A DNA stretch of 64,000 nt from Chelonoidis abingdonii (taxonomy: Eukaryota > Chordata > Testudines > Testudinidae): NCBI RefSeq assembly GCF_003597395.2, contig NC_133771.1, forward strand, positions 61,717,289 through 61,781,288, given 5' to 3'. Shown piece by piece: positions 23,559 to 33,891 of the stretch. Position 1 is the stretch's first letter. The number at the start of each line of letters is the position of its first letter. A model generated the notes under the pieces. That model did not search any database, was not told the DNA's origin, and saw nothing but the letters and a program-made list of their open reading frames with translations. The translations under genes and the position numbers were made by a program.

Positions 23559-26500
23559 CTGAAATGGAAAGAGAGAAAAGATTAAGTTTACAGAAAGGTA
23601 CACATACAAACTGAGCTGCAAGTTAGCCTTTGCTTTGCAAAATCTCATTCTTTGAGTATACAGGATCCAATTAAGAGACAGACCCGACCTAAACCTCCCA
23701 GCAAGTGAGGGCCTCAACTCAAGCTTCACTTGAAGCACTGAAAAGCTTTTATCAATGACATTTTACCTTTGCTTCTCTTTTCAGGAGCAGCTTTAGAGTA
23801 ATTTTATAATGTGCGTTCTTTATTTTAAAAGATCAAAGCAAAGACTTGAAGTTGTATCTATATGTGGCGAGTACTCCTAACAGATAGGTCGAAACCGAAA
23901 CAAAGCTTAAAGTTTTTAATTTACGCTGTACTAACACTTTGCTTGGCCTTATTATGGAGTGCATTTAACATACTTTACACGCACACAATTGTACAAGAGA
24001 CTTACCATTCACATTTTAAAAGACAACTACTTTTCAGGTTACCCAAGAAATGTAACTGTTTAATAATACAGTTTTCTATCAAACCTTACCAAAAACTGTT
24101 AGAGCCATGGTGGTTCTATACAGCAAACCATCTGCTAGTCCACCCTTAAGATGCACTGGCATTCCATTATCCTCCTAATGGAAATAAAAAAAAACAGGAA
24201 CATGAATAATCTTGTGTGCATGCTGTTCTTAAGTTGTTTATTTTAGATATTCTAAATTTACCAAATTTACAAATAATTTGTTTTTGAGGGCTGGGCAGTC
24301 ATATCATTCTTTCCAAATACTGTTAGTTTTCATTATTTTTGAAGAATCCTTTCTAGCCAGTATGTTCCAACATATTTTTTAAGTCAATAACTTGAAAAGA
24401 GTCACTTTTTTTTTTTTTTGGCACCAAAAGTTAGATACTACATTCTGATAAGGTTATTTGGAAGTTGCAAATCTCAGGAGCTTTCATTTAATTATATCAG
24501 TACATTATGCTAATATAGCATCTTTCATCCACAAAATAAGCACTACTTACATATTTACAAAAACAATGAAGAGTCCGGTGGCACCTTAAAGACTAACAGA
24601 TGTATTTGGGCATAAGCTTTCGTGGGTCCAAAAGCACCTTTTCAGATGCCTGGAGGCCTAAGTATTTGTTTTCGCCCACACATTTTCTACTTTTCATCTG
24701 TTCTATGAACACACTTTTCCTATTTGGAACTATTTCATTTATCCCATCAGAAGGATATTTCAAGAAAGTGAAACAAAGTCATATATTTTAAAACCATGTA
24801 GCATTATCACTTAAGCAGTCAGATTGTACAACAGTTGACAAGTCAAAAGATGCACCTTTTCCTCCTATGTGCAAAGCATTTCAATAATATGAACACTAAT
24901 CTTAGTGAATTTGAAACATATTAGTTTTACAAGTTATTCCCCATTTAAAATGTGAAAGTAGATCTTTTCTCTACGTATGCCTCTAAATTATCTAATTAAA
25001 TGCTAGAATCAAACTGCACAAAATATCAATACATTCTATCAAAATCTTTTCTATTCCAATAAAATTACACATTGATCATGCCTATTCAATACCTGAAAAA
25101 GCTTCTGCTTCTCCGGAACTCTGTTTGCAATCTGTCTGCGTGAAGCAGTGCTTATGGTCCTCTGGGAAATTTGCCGAAGAGCCTACAATTAGAACATATA
25201 GTACTTAAAAAAGGCATACTTCTTACTTCTACTTATCCACGGTGAAGTGAAAAAGAGTTTTCCTAACTATTTACAGCCTACACATATTTCTAGAATTACA
25301 ATGCTGAGGGGGTCTTAGCTTTCTGAAACTCAGGAAATGTGTAATACTAAGATTAGTCAACTGGAGGACTCAAGTTTTATGGAAGAGATTCAGGGGTTTT
25401 GTTGTTTGTTTTATTTCCATTCCAACAAACTATTACTGTTTAACTGTTAAAAGCAGAAGCTATAGTTGCATGCCCTCTGTTCCTTCTCTTCTATGCCAAA
25501 GATCAGGCTTATGCCGCAGCACTAAAGAAAAACAACAGTCTTGACCAGTTTCATTTTGTTGTGCTGAGTCATGAGACTATACAAGCTTAGTATCAGAGGG
25601 GTAGCCCTGTTAGTCTGGATCTGTAAAAGCAGCAAAGAATCCTGTGGCACCTTGTAGACTAGCAGACGTTTTGGAGCATGAGCTTTTGTGGATGAATACC
25701 CACTTCGTCGGATGCATGTCATGCATCCAATGAAGTGAGTATTCACCCACGAAAGCTCATGCTCCAAAACGTCTGTTAGTCTACAAGGTGCCACAGGATT
25801 CTTTGCTGCCTTTACAAGCCTAGAATCTCATTTAAATTACCATAGCTCTGCCAGAAAAAGTTACGCTAATTGCAACAATTTTATCTTCCTTACAGCTTTC
25901 TATTAAAGTCACCTTCCAAATGATCTCAGCCCAACATCTGATCAAAATTCATTTAGCCGTTTCTGAGTTAGGTACTCAACCATTCCAGCCTTGACAACTG
26001 ACCACAAATCATTGCTGATCCCCTTACATAATAGGGGTGGAGTGACAGCCCAGCATTACAATGGCTCAAATTATTTATCTCCCACAGGGCTCAAAGAGTG
26101 GTAATATCAACTGCACCTTGTCCCCCAAAATACACCTGAAGTCTCAGATCTATCCTGTATTCCCTCATCTTCAAGAACATGTAGGATCTCTAGAAGAGAA
26201 GGCAAGATACCAAGATTACGTCTACCTCATTAAACACCCACAGCTGGCCTATGTCAGAAGACATGGGCTGCAATGCTATTTAATTGTGATGTAAATGTTT
26301 ATCTATTTGCTACAATTTCTCTAACTGTAGTGTCTGCCCTAGTTGGCAGTTTGAGACCTTGACCCAGCAAGTGCATCCCCACCAATAAGCTGCCTAGATG
26401 GCAAGATTCCTCCAGGAGAACGCAGCTTACAAAACTCAGAATTAAATGTGTGACAGATTGAGATAATGCAAGAGGATGTCCGCATAGAATGAACTTCCAA

Positions 26501-27319
26501 AAGAGTCATGTCCAGAGTCTTTCCATCTTCAGCAGATGATGCAAGACCCTCCCTCCCTTTTGATAGAGCTTTTCCACTACAGACCTTCATGTAGATATTT
26601 AATTTACCTGGGCAACCCATCCCATACCAATGGAGCCACTCAGAAAACCCTAACATTAATAAGCAAAGAGGGGACAATATATGCTTTCCCACTTTTAAGA
26701 CTGAAGACTATTTAACCCTTAAAAACTTGTGCCTAAGCATCACTAAGGAGGAATGACCATTTGAAAACTTTATCTACTGGAATCATAACGGATTAAAAAT
26801 TCACTGCTAAGTCGGTCTTGCCCGTGATACTACGGGGCAGGGCGCTGCACCCAGGTTTTGTTTCTCAAACATTCACGTCAGCTCATCGGGCAGCTGCAGA
26901 TCAAAAAGCAAAGACAACAGGCTGCCTGCATACGTCCCAACTGTGGCGTTTCCTGCTGTCTGACGCTGACAACAAGGTCGGGCGGACACCACCACGGGCC
27001 GAGGGAAGAGCCAAAGGGACCCTGCTGCACCCTAGCAAGGCCCTTCCTCCGAGCCGCCAGCTCCCCGGGGCGCGCCGCGCCGGACCCCGGGCCGTCAGCA
27101 GGGCCCCCAGGCCGCTCACGATAAGGGACATGGGGCAGGGCTCCCCTGCAGCCCTCGGCGCGCCAGGCCGCTCGCTGCCCTCCGCCAGAGGCGCTCCAGG
27201 AACAGCCCGCGGCGCGGCCTGGACGGCTCCGGGGCAGGGGACGCTGCGCCGGGGAGCGGAGAAGCGCGGGGCCGAGCTGCCCACCTGCCCGGCCCGCTCA
27301 CCAGCAGGTTCCGCAGCAT
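23500..27319 (-). CDS. COX7A2: COX7A2, cytochrome c oxidase subunit 7A2 (complete, 4 coding exons)
   Basis: Nuclear gene for a small inner-membrane subunit of respiratory complex IV. Coding exons are 27319-27302, 25182-25093, 24174-24090 and 23558-23500, and all introns have GT/AG ends. The joined frame gives 83 residues, the usual vertebrate length. It starts MLRNLLALRQ with an Arg/Ser-rich mitochondrial presequence (RQISQRTISTASRR), then VPEKQKLFQ, a HLKGG motif, and one hydrophobic helix (LLYRTTMALTV through VYELFVAAM), ending PKKMK. Mammalian COX7A2 shares VPEKQKLFQ and the YELxVA region, and the paralog COX7A1 fits less well. The helix has V-F-G where mammals have V-G-G. Introns are 2119, 918 and 531 bp. 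The start codon lies in a CpG-rich block with ETS-like sites. Confidence 0.95.
24090..24174 (-). CDS. COX7A2: COX7A2 exon 3
   Basis: 85 nt between CATTAG and the GTAAGG donor. It encodes EDNGMPVHLKGGLADG and then LLYRTTMALTVF, the conserved HLKGG/YLKGG region and the start of the transmembrane helix. The exon ends in phase 1. Confidence 0.95.
24566..24660 (+). mobile_element. SINE fragment in COX7A2 intron 2
   Basis: It carries GGTGGCACCTTAAAGACTAAC, AAGCTTTCGTGGGT and TTTTCAGATGCCTGGA, the core and 3' half of the SINE seen at 8497 and 25588. It is in the same orientation as 25588, so it is inverted relative to the copy at 25720-25816. Confidence 0.7.
25093..25182 (-). CDS. COX7A2: COX7A2 exon 2
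   Basis: 90 nt, exactly 30 codons and phase 0 on both sides. It encodes ALRQISQRTISTASRR, which completes the presequence, then QIANRVPEKQKLFQ. The donor is GTATTG and the acceptor is TTGTAG. Confidence 0.95.
25588..25718 (+). mobile_element. Turtle-type SINE, left arm of a hairpin in COX7A2 intron 1
   Basis: It starts AGTATCAGAGGGGTAGCC, followed by GTTAGTCTGGATCTG, GGCACCTTGTAGACTAGC and CCCACTTCGTCGGATGCATG. It is the full 5'-to-core form of the family. The segment 25622-25718 pairs without indels with 25720-25816. Confidence 0.8.
25720..25816 (-). mobile_element. Inverted SINE copy, right arm of the hairpin
   Basis: This is the reverse complement of 25622-25718 with few mismatches (for example GAATACCCACTT against AGTGAGTATTC). 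The centre GGATGCATG-T-CATGCATCC leaves a single unpaired base at 25719. Confidence 0.85.
27302..27319 (-). CDS. COX7A2: COX7A2 exon 1 coding part
   Basis: Encodes only MLRNLL before a GTGAGC donor at 27301-27300. The start has a purine at -3 (AAGATG). An upstream in-frame GTG at 27346 gives a longer reading that has no match in the family, so the ATG was chosen. Confidence 0.93.
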
Positions 27320-27362
27320 CTTGCCTCTGGTCCCTTCACCTCGCACCGGGAAACAAGGACAC

Positions 27363-27376
27363 CGGAAGCGGAAGCC
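27363..27376 (-). promoter_or_regulatory. Tandem ETS/GABPA (NRF-2) type sites
   Basis: Two GGAAG cores in CCGGAAGCGGAAG on the plus strand (TTCCGCTTCCGG on the coding strand), about 45-55 bp upstream of the COX7A2 ATG. Tandem GGAA sites bound by NRF-2/GABP are well known in nuclear cytochrome oxidase gene promoters. Function here is inferred. Confidence 0.55.
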
Positions 27377-27820
27377 GCTCGCCTGGGGCTGGCCACCTGC
27401 GGAAGCGCACAGCTGCTATAGAGAGGAACAGGAGGTGGCTGGAGCGGCTCTACCAAACTCATAGAGCGCCGCTAGTCATGTGGTACCCGCCCTCGGCTAG
27501 GCCTCCGGCCTCCGACGCCTGCGCAGTGCAGAGTGGAGTGTAGTGGGGTGGGATGGGCGTTCCCTACTCCTGCCGCCACCTGAATAGTGAGGATTAGTTG
27601 AAAGTCCCAAAGGCCCATCAACTTTTCCCAAACGTGGTTTGCAGCTTGTTCAGGGTAAGCCCGTGGGAGTCCTGAGATGCTGTGTTTACCTTAGTGTTGG
27701 AAGTGTGGCTGCTCGCAGCTCCTAGTGGCCGCGGTTCGCTGGTCCCGGCCAATGATGCGGGCCAGGTCACTGCTTTGTCCAGGACCGGAGCTGCGAGCGG
27801 CCGTACCTGCGGACACTGAG

Positions 27821-28660
27821 CTAAACAAAGAGTTTTGGGGCCCGCCAGAGGCTTACCCTTAACAAGCCGTGAACCAAGTTTGGGAATCCCTGAACTTCAG
27901 ACCATTTCTCCAGTTTGTCCAGATCATTTTGAATTTTAATCCTATCCTCCAAAGCACTCGCAACCCTTCCCAGCTTGGTATTGTCCACAAACTTCATAAG
28001 TGTACTGTCTATGCCAGTATTTAAATCACTGATGAAGATACTGACCAGAATCAGACCCAGAACTGCAGGACCCCGCTTGTTATGCCCTTCCAGCATGACT
28101 GTGAACCACTGACAACTACTCTCTGGGAACAGTTTTCCAGCTAGTTTTGCCACCACCTAATAGTAGTTCCATCTAGGTTGCATTTCCCTAGTTTGTTTAT
28201 GAGAAAGTCAAAAGCTTTACAGAAGTCAAGCTATATCACACCTACCACTTCCCTCCTATCCACAAGGCTTGTTAGTCAAAGAAAGCTATTAGGTTGGTCT
28301 GACATGATTTGTTCTTGACAAATCCATGTTGACTGTTACTTATCACCTTATTATTTTCTAGGTGTTTCCAAATTGATTGATTATTTACTCCATTATCTTT
28401 CCAGGTACTGAAGTTAAGATAACTATTCTGTAATTACCCAGGTTGTCCTTATTCCCCTTTTTATAGACTGGCACTATATTAGCCTTCTTCCAGTCCTCTG
28501 AAATATCTCCCGTCTTCCATGAGTTTTCCAAGATAATCGATAATGGCTCAGATATTTCCTCAGTCATCTTGAGTATTCTAAGATGTAATTCATCAGGCCC
28601 TGGTGACTTGAAGACATATAACTTGTCAAAGCCTATGTCTGCAATGGCAATTGAATGACA
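27821..28660 (-). mobile_element. CR1 LINE reverse-transcriptase fragment
   Basis: Reverse-strand frames read SPGPDELHLRIL, IVPVYKKGNKDNLGNYR, then FISDLNTGIDSTLMKFVDNT and LDKLEKWSEV. These are CR1 RT motifs in the right order, but FADD has become FVDN and several stops and frameshifts break the frame. Inactive relic just upstream of COX7A2. Confidence 0.85.
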
Positions 28661-28840
28661 AAACTTTTGCCTTTCAGACACCCCTTCCCCTCTCCGAAAA
28701 ACAAAAGTTTTGCTGTGACAAGCACCAGTGTGAAGAGCGCATTGTCAGCAGGAGCACTGGGGATGAGTGGCTACACTGCACGCCTTTTACATGGCTGTAG
28801 TGACTCAGCTATGTCACTAAACGTTAAAAATTACACAGTC

Positions 28841-29068
28841 TTTGGTTAATCCTGAGCTGATGGTGTCAAATTTGCAAATGAACGGAAGTTCAGCAGTTTC
28901 TCTTTGGAGTCTAGTCCTGAAGATTTTTTGCTGCAGGATGGCTACCTTTACATCTGCTACTGTGTGTCTAGGGAGGTTGAAGTGTTCTACAGGACCAGAC
29001 TCCAAAGAGAAACTGCTGAACTTCAGTTCATTTGCAAATTTGACACCATCAGCTCAGGATTAAACAAA
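28841..29068. repeat. Long inverted repeat (hairpin)
   Basis: 28841-28919 pairs with 28990-29068 with only three mismatches and no gaps, and the spacer is 70 nt. It contains GGTGTCAAATTTGCAAATGA and TTTCTCTTTGGAGTCTAG on one arm and their complements on the other. It belongs to repeat-like DNA between a CR1 fragment and a SINE piece, about 1.5 kb upstream of COX7A2. Confidence 0.85.
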
Positions 29069-29238
29069 AACTGTGAATGGCTTGCCAACTACAAAAGCAG
29101 TTTCTCCTCCCTTGGTGTTCACACCTCAACTGCTAGAAGGGGGCCTCATCCTCCCTGAGTGAACTAACCTCATTATCTCTAGGCTGATTCTTGCCTGCAT
29201 ACTTTATACCTGCCTCTGGAAATTTCCACCACATGTGG

Positions 29239-29320
29239 CTGACAAAGTGGATATTCACCCAAGAAAGCTCATACTCCAGTATGTCTGTTAGTCTATAAGG
29301 TGCCACAGAACTTGTAATTT
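29239..29320 (-). mobile_element. SINE fragment
   Basis: GATATTCACCCAAGAAAGCT, CTGTTAGTCTATAAGGTGCC and ACAGAACTT are the reverse complement of the SINE core seen at 25588. Confidence 0.7.
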
Positions 29321-29429
29321 TTTAAGAGCTTGACGGGAGAATTCAGTTGTGCTGACAGACTACCCCAGAATGTGTTGTGGCCCACCTTTGGGCTGCAGCC
29401 CACAGTTTGGGAGTTCCTGGGTTAAAAAA

Positions 29430-29530
29430 ACACCTGTCAGGAATGGTCTACTTATTACTTAGTCCTGCCCTGAGTGCAGGGGACTAGACTAGATGACCTA
29501 TTGAGGTCCCTTCCAGTCCTATGTTTCTAG
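29430..29530 (+). mobile_element. CR1 LINE 3' tail
   Basis: GGACTAGACTAGATGACCTA followed by TTGAGGTCCCTTCCAGTCCT is the characteristic CR1 3' end. Only about 100 bp remain. Confidence 0.75.
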
Positions 29531-30571
29531 GCCCAGAGGCAGAAATGTATGCGTCCAGGGGACTTTTAGTCTGAAAATGTAGGTGCTGCACAATTTTAGA
29601 CATGAATAGGGTTAGGCAGCAGCAAGCAGGAGCGAACCAGAACTTAGGTGTCTAAGTGTGGGGGTTAGGCACCTACATAGTTCTGTGCATTCCATCCTGA
29701 GTATTATATCTAGAAAGTATAGAATGCTGTAATAAAGAGGGAGCTATATATGTTATTAGACCAATGGCTGAATACTTCTAGCATTCAAGAAGAGCTATTA
29801 TAGTAGAAGGCTGTGTTGCTGCTTTTGTAAAATGTTTTCTTAAATTAGTTGAACTGTAAACTCTGCATGGCATGTCTTCCTTTAAGCATATACAACATTC
29901 CTATTCCATTCAGGTTCTCATTCCATGGTCATCCCCATTATCTGAGCACTTAGCACAATAAGGTCTCTCAATCTCCAATGGGACCTTTGGGAGCTATTGC
30001 AATATTACCACTAAATAATTTACTCCATTTAATATCTGCTACATTTGTCCATTTAATAGCTGGACAATTTCATTCTGTTTGAAGCTGTAAAATCCTTTTT
30101 GTGGAATACTAAAAACACCTGATAATATTTTAATGCTATTGCCCATCAAAAGCATTCTTTATGATAGGAAGATCTACTTACAATTTGATCTGTGTGATGC
30201 ATATGCTACCGAAGCCACTAGAGGGCTACTTCACTACTCAGAATGAGCAGAGCTAATGTGTGCTGGAGTAGCCAGTGGGGAGGCTGGGCAGATGTGGTGG
30301 GAGAGCTAATACCAAAATCATCTTAATAAATTTAGGAGCACTGGCAACACTAATGCTCTGTCTCTCTCTCACACACACACACACGAACTAGACAAGGAGA
30401 GTTCAAAAATCAAGACAGACCAAAACATAATTTAAAAAGAAAAAAAATTTTTTTGTGAGTCTAACTCATGATTATTGAATCTTTGGGATTGGCAATACTG
30501 ATAATTTTACAGTTTCTCAAAGACTAGATTGCATACAGTATTCATCAAAATGACTACATAGCAGTTCCATG
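29531..30571. other. Intergenic, nothing recognised
   Basis: AT-rich with a compound (TC)n(AC)n microsatellite at 30359-30384. No coding signal. Confidence 0.35.
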
Positions 30572-30579
30572 TCCATCGC

Positions 30580-30934
30580 CAGGGCCGACTCCAAGCACCA
30601 GCATTCCAAGCTGGTGCTTGGGGCAGCAATCTTCAAGGGGCGGCAGTCCCTGTTGTTTTGCCCCCAGCAGCGCGCCGAATTGTCGCCCTGGACCCGCAGG
30701 GGGAGTCCGTGAGTCCTTAGGGCAGCTCACGCGTTTCCGCAGTGGCTGCAGTTCAGCAGCAGCTTCTATGTTTAGCTGTCCAGGGCGGCTTCAGCTAAAC
30801 ATAGAAGCTACCGCCTAATTGCCGCTGCCACGGAAACGCGTGTGCCGCCCTAAGGGCACACGGACTGCCCCCGCCTCCCACAGCAGCAATTTGATATGCT
30901 GCTTGTGGCGGCGAAAACTGTAGAGCCGGCCCTG
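30580..30934. mobile_element. hAT-like MITE with perfect 8-bp target duplication
   Basis: The ends CAGGGCCGACTC and GAGCCGGCCCTG are inverted, and TCCATCGC flanks both sides (30572-30579 and 30935-30942). The interior is GC-rich and contains an inverted segment, AGCTTCTATGTTTAGCTG/CAGCTAAACATAGAAGCT. No transposase. Eight-base duplications and CAGGG ends fit hAT. Confidence 0.88.
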
Positions 30935-31019
30935 TCCATCGCAATATGACCTTGCATTTGGCTGCATCAAAATACGTTGTTCAAAAGAGTCCAGGTTACG
31001 GTGGCTCTAAATCACTCTG

Positions 31020-31205
31020 TAGAACCAACCTATTCATATAATTATTTACCACTCAACCAATTTGTGTCATCTGCAAATTTTACCAGCAATGATTTATGTT
31101 CTCTTCCATTGTGAAAGGTTCTGAATAGAATTGGGCCAAGAACAGATTCCTACTGGAATCCTTGCTTCAATAATTTTCAAGTGAATCATTGATATCTCCA
31201 GCTTG
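31020..31205 (-). mobile_element. Old LINE (CR1-like) fragment
   Basis: TGTGTCATCTGCAAATTTTACC and GAATTGGGCCAAGAACAGAT correspond in complement to the RT region (KFADDT, FGPVLF) of CR1-like elements. Very short. Confidence 0.45.
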
Positions 31206-31614
31206 CCATGTAAAAGCTGCTACCAACCCAACCACATCTGGAGCTACATGATTGTTATTCTTTTTGAGGCATGCTATCTATTTACAACTTCTCTCCATCA
31301 CAGCATATTTCGAACAGAACACAGCCTCAGGAAAAAGATGTTGGGAACCACAGTCTTACAGGAACAGGTCTGAGGCTAAATTTAAGACAATATGCCTTTA
31401 CCTCACTAAACAGACTAGGTCACATGGGTAATATGCTTCTAGGAGATGCTGTAAGAAGTGATACCCTTAATTATAAAAATAATTTTCTTTCACTGCACTT
31501 CATCATGCAACGACACTCTTTACAAGAACAAAAGCTTACTGCATAGAAGACAAAATAAAATGGATAAACTAAAAATATTAGATTTAGTCAGGCTATTGGA
31601 AAAAAAGAGGTTAC

Positions 31615-32999
31615 TCATCTTATGCAGTAACTGGAATTTTTTTTGAGCTGTGCCCCCCTCTGGACGCTCCACTTCAGGTGCACATGAGCTCCCATGTGCC
31701 TTTGATCAGACATTTTTGGTAACAGTGCCTGTTTAGCCTCTGCATGCTCTCTACACATCCTCATTCCCCATACTGAGGATATATTGGGCTGCGTGGGCAA
31801 ACCATCCTTTGTTCCTTCTCTATCACAAATTCCCACAGAGGAAACTCTCAAGCATTAGGGAAGAAGGGTGGGGTAATGGAGTACACATAGGGGGACACAT
31901 CTCCAGTAACTGCACAAAGTGAGTAACCTCTTCTTCTTCAAATAATGTCCTGTGAGTGGTCCACAGCAGGTGACTCTCAAGCAGCATTCCCACAGGGAGA
32001 AGGGGGCTTCAGAGCAGAGTTTAACACTGAAGACAGAATTGCATTGCCAACTGCAGCATCTGATCTAGAGATGTGAACCAAAGCACAGTGCTTGGAGGAA
32101 GTATGTACTGAAGTCCAGATTTCAGCTCTGTAAGTTTCTGCAACTGGAACATCCTTAAGTAATGCCATAGAAGTAGAATGAGATCTTGTAAAATGGGCTA
32201 GCACACTAGGAGAAGGTTAAATGTTGGCCGGCTTGTAACGTGAGATAATACACCCTGAAATCCACCTTGAAATTCTTTGAGTGGAGATTGTAGATCCTTT
32301 GGGTCTATCCATAATTGAAATAAACAGTCTGGGAGACTTTCTGAATTTTTTGATTCTGTACAGATAGAAGGCTAACGTCCTTCTGACATCCAATGTCTGA
32401 AAGGCAGCTTCCTGCCTACTCCAATGGTATTTTTTGGGAAAAACTGTAAAATGAATGATCTGATTAATATGAAATTCAGAAGACACATTCGATAGGCACT
32501 TACAATGTGATCCTAGTGATCTTTTCTTTGTAAAATACCATAAAGGGGTGGGAATCTGCCATTAAAGCCCCCAGTTCTCCTATATTCCTGGCAGATGTGA
32601 TGGCCACCAAGAAAGCTGTTTTCATGGATAGATGAAACAACAAACGTGTGGTTAATGGCTCAAAGGAGTTTTTCATAAAGCAGTTAAGGACAATGTTCAG
32701 TTCCATTGGATTAGATCTTCTAAGCTGTGGAAAAAGATTAATCAGTCTTCTGAGGAGTCTTGACATTGTGGGGTGGGTAAAAATCAAAAAGCCTTTGAAG
32801 GAATCTTGAAGGAACTAATAATAAGACCTGATCTTTTCAGTTCTAATGGGTAGTCTAGGATGGTGGAAAGAGAATGAAGAGGAGACAGTTGTCAACAGGT
32901 ACACTGGACAGGAAAAGTCTTCCATTTCTTAAGGCAAATTTGTTGTGTAGTTGCTTTTCTACTGTTTAACAAAACCTGTTTCACCAATTTGAACGGGGG
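31615..32999 (-). mobile_element. DIRS-like retrotransposon relic, tyrosine-recombinase part
   Basis: The reverse strand encodes MKTAFLVAITSARNIGELGA, a motif of DIRS-type tyrosine recombinases. Further coding-like pieces follow in other frames (VFPKKYHWSRQE, TLAFYLYRIKKFRKS). Stops and frameshifts show decay. The right half of the same element continues at 33892 beyond an inserted LTR. DIRS elements integrate by tyrosine recombinase instead of an integrase. Confidence 0.7.
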
Positions 33000-33886
33000 T
33001 GTCAAGGTATTATTCCCACTTTGAACTTTAGCGTCCAGAAAGTGGGGACCTGCATGTACCCTTCTAAGCTTAATTCCTAGCTTAGATCTGATAGCGCTGC
33101 CACCAACCAGAAATTCCAGTGTCTGGTACACTCCCTGTCCCCCCAAAATCTTCCCTGGAGGACCCAAGACCGCAACACCCAAACCCCTTGGGTCTTAAAA
33201 CAAAGGGAAATAAACCATTCCCCCTCCTTTCCTTCTCCCAGACTTCTTCTCCCTGGGTTACCCTGAGAGATACACTAATCCAAACTCCTTGGATCCTAAA
33301 ACAGAGAGAAATTAACCTTCCCCCCACTTCCTTTCCCCACACCAATCCCCTGGTGAGTTCAGATCCAATCCCCTTGGGTTTTAAACAAGGAAAAAAAATC
33401 AATCAGGTACTTAAAAAGAAAGCTTTTAATTAAAGAAAGAAAAAGTAAAAATTATCTCTGTAAAACCAAGATGGAAAATGTTTACAGGGTCTTCAGCTAT
33501 ACATAGACTAGAGGGACTCCCTCCCCCTAGCCTAAGTTACAAGTTACAGCAAACAGAAGAAAAATATCCTTCCAGCAAAATACAGGTTTGCAAATAAAGA
33601 AAACAAACAAAAGATTAATCCGCTTTCTAGCTAGTACTTACTATTTTGAACGTGAGAGACTGTTTTAGAAAGATTGGAGAAACCTGATTGCACGTCTGGC
33701 CCCTCTTAGTCCCAGGAGAGAACAAAGAACAACACAAACAGCACAAACAAAGACTTCCCTCCACCAAGATTTGAAAGTATCTTGTCCCCCGATTGGTCCT
33801 TTGGTCAGGTGTCAGCCAGGTTCACTGAGCTTGTTAACCCTTTACAGGTAAAAGAGACATGAACCCTTAACTATCTGTTTATGACA
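33000..33886 (-). mobile_element. Solo LTR inserted in the DIRS relic
   Basis: An 887-bp unit with TGTC...GACA ends and a GGGGG target duplication (32995-32999 and 33887-33891). On the reverse strand it starts TGTCATAAACAGATAG. No internal retroviral genes are present, so it is a solo LTR from recombination. Orientation is inferred from its general resemblance to turtle LTRs. Confidence 0.8.
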
Positions 33887-33891
33887 GGGGG

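Larger units (their letters stand above)
26950..27560 (-). promoter_or_regulatory. COX7A2: CpG-island promoter of COX7A2
   Basis: GC-rich and CpG-dense, and it covers the COX7A2 start codon and the likely transcription start upstream of 27320. No TATA box was seen, as is usual for housekeeping respiratory genes. A 241-codon open frame on the plus strand here is an effect of base composition. Confidence 0.75.

Noticed and set aside
26818..27543. 241-codon plus-strand open frame
   Set aside because: It lies opposite the COX7A2 first exon in a CpG island, is Ala/Arg/Pro/Gly-rich by composition, and resembles no protein family.
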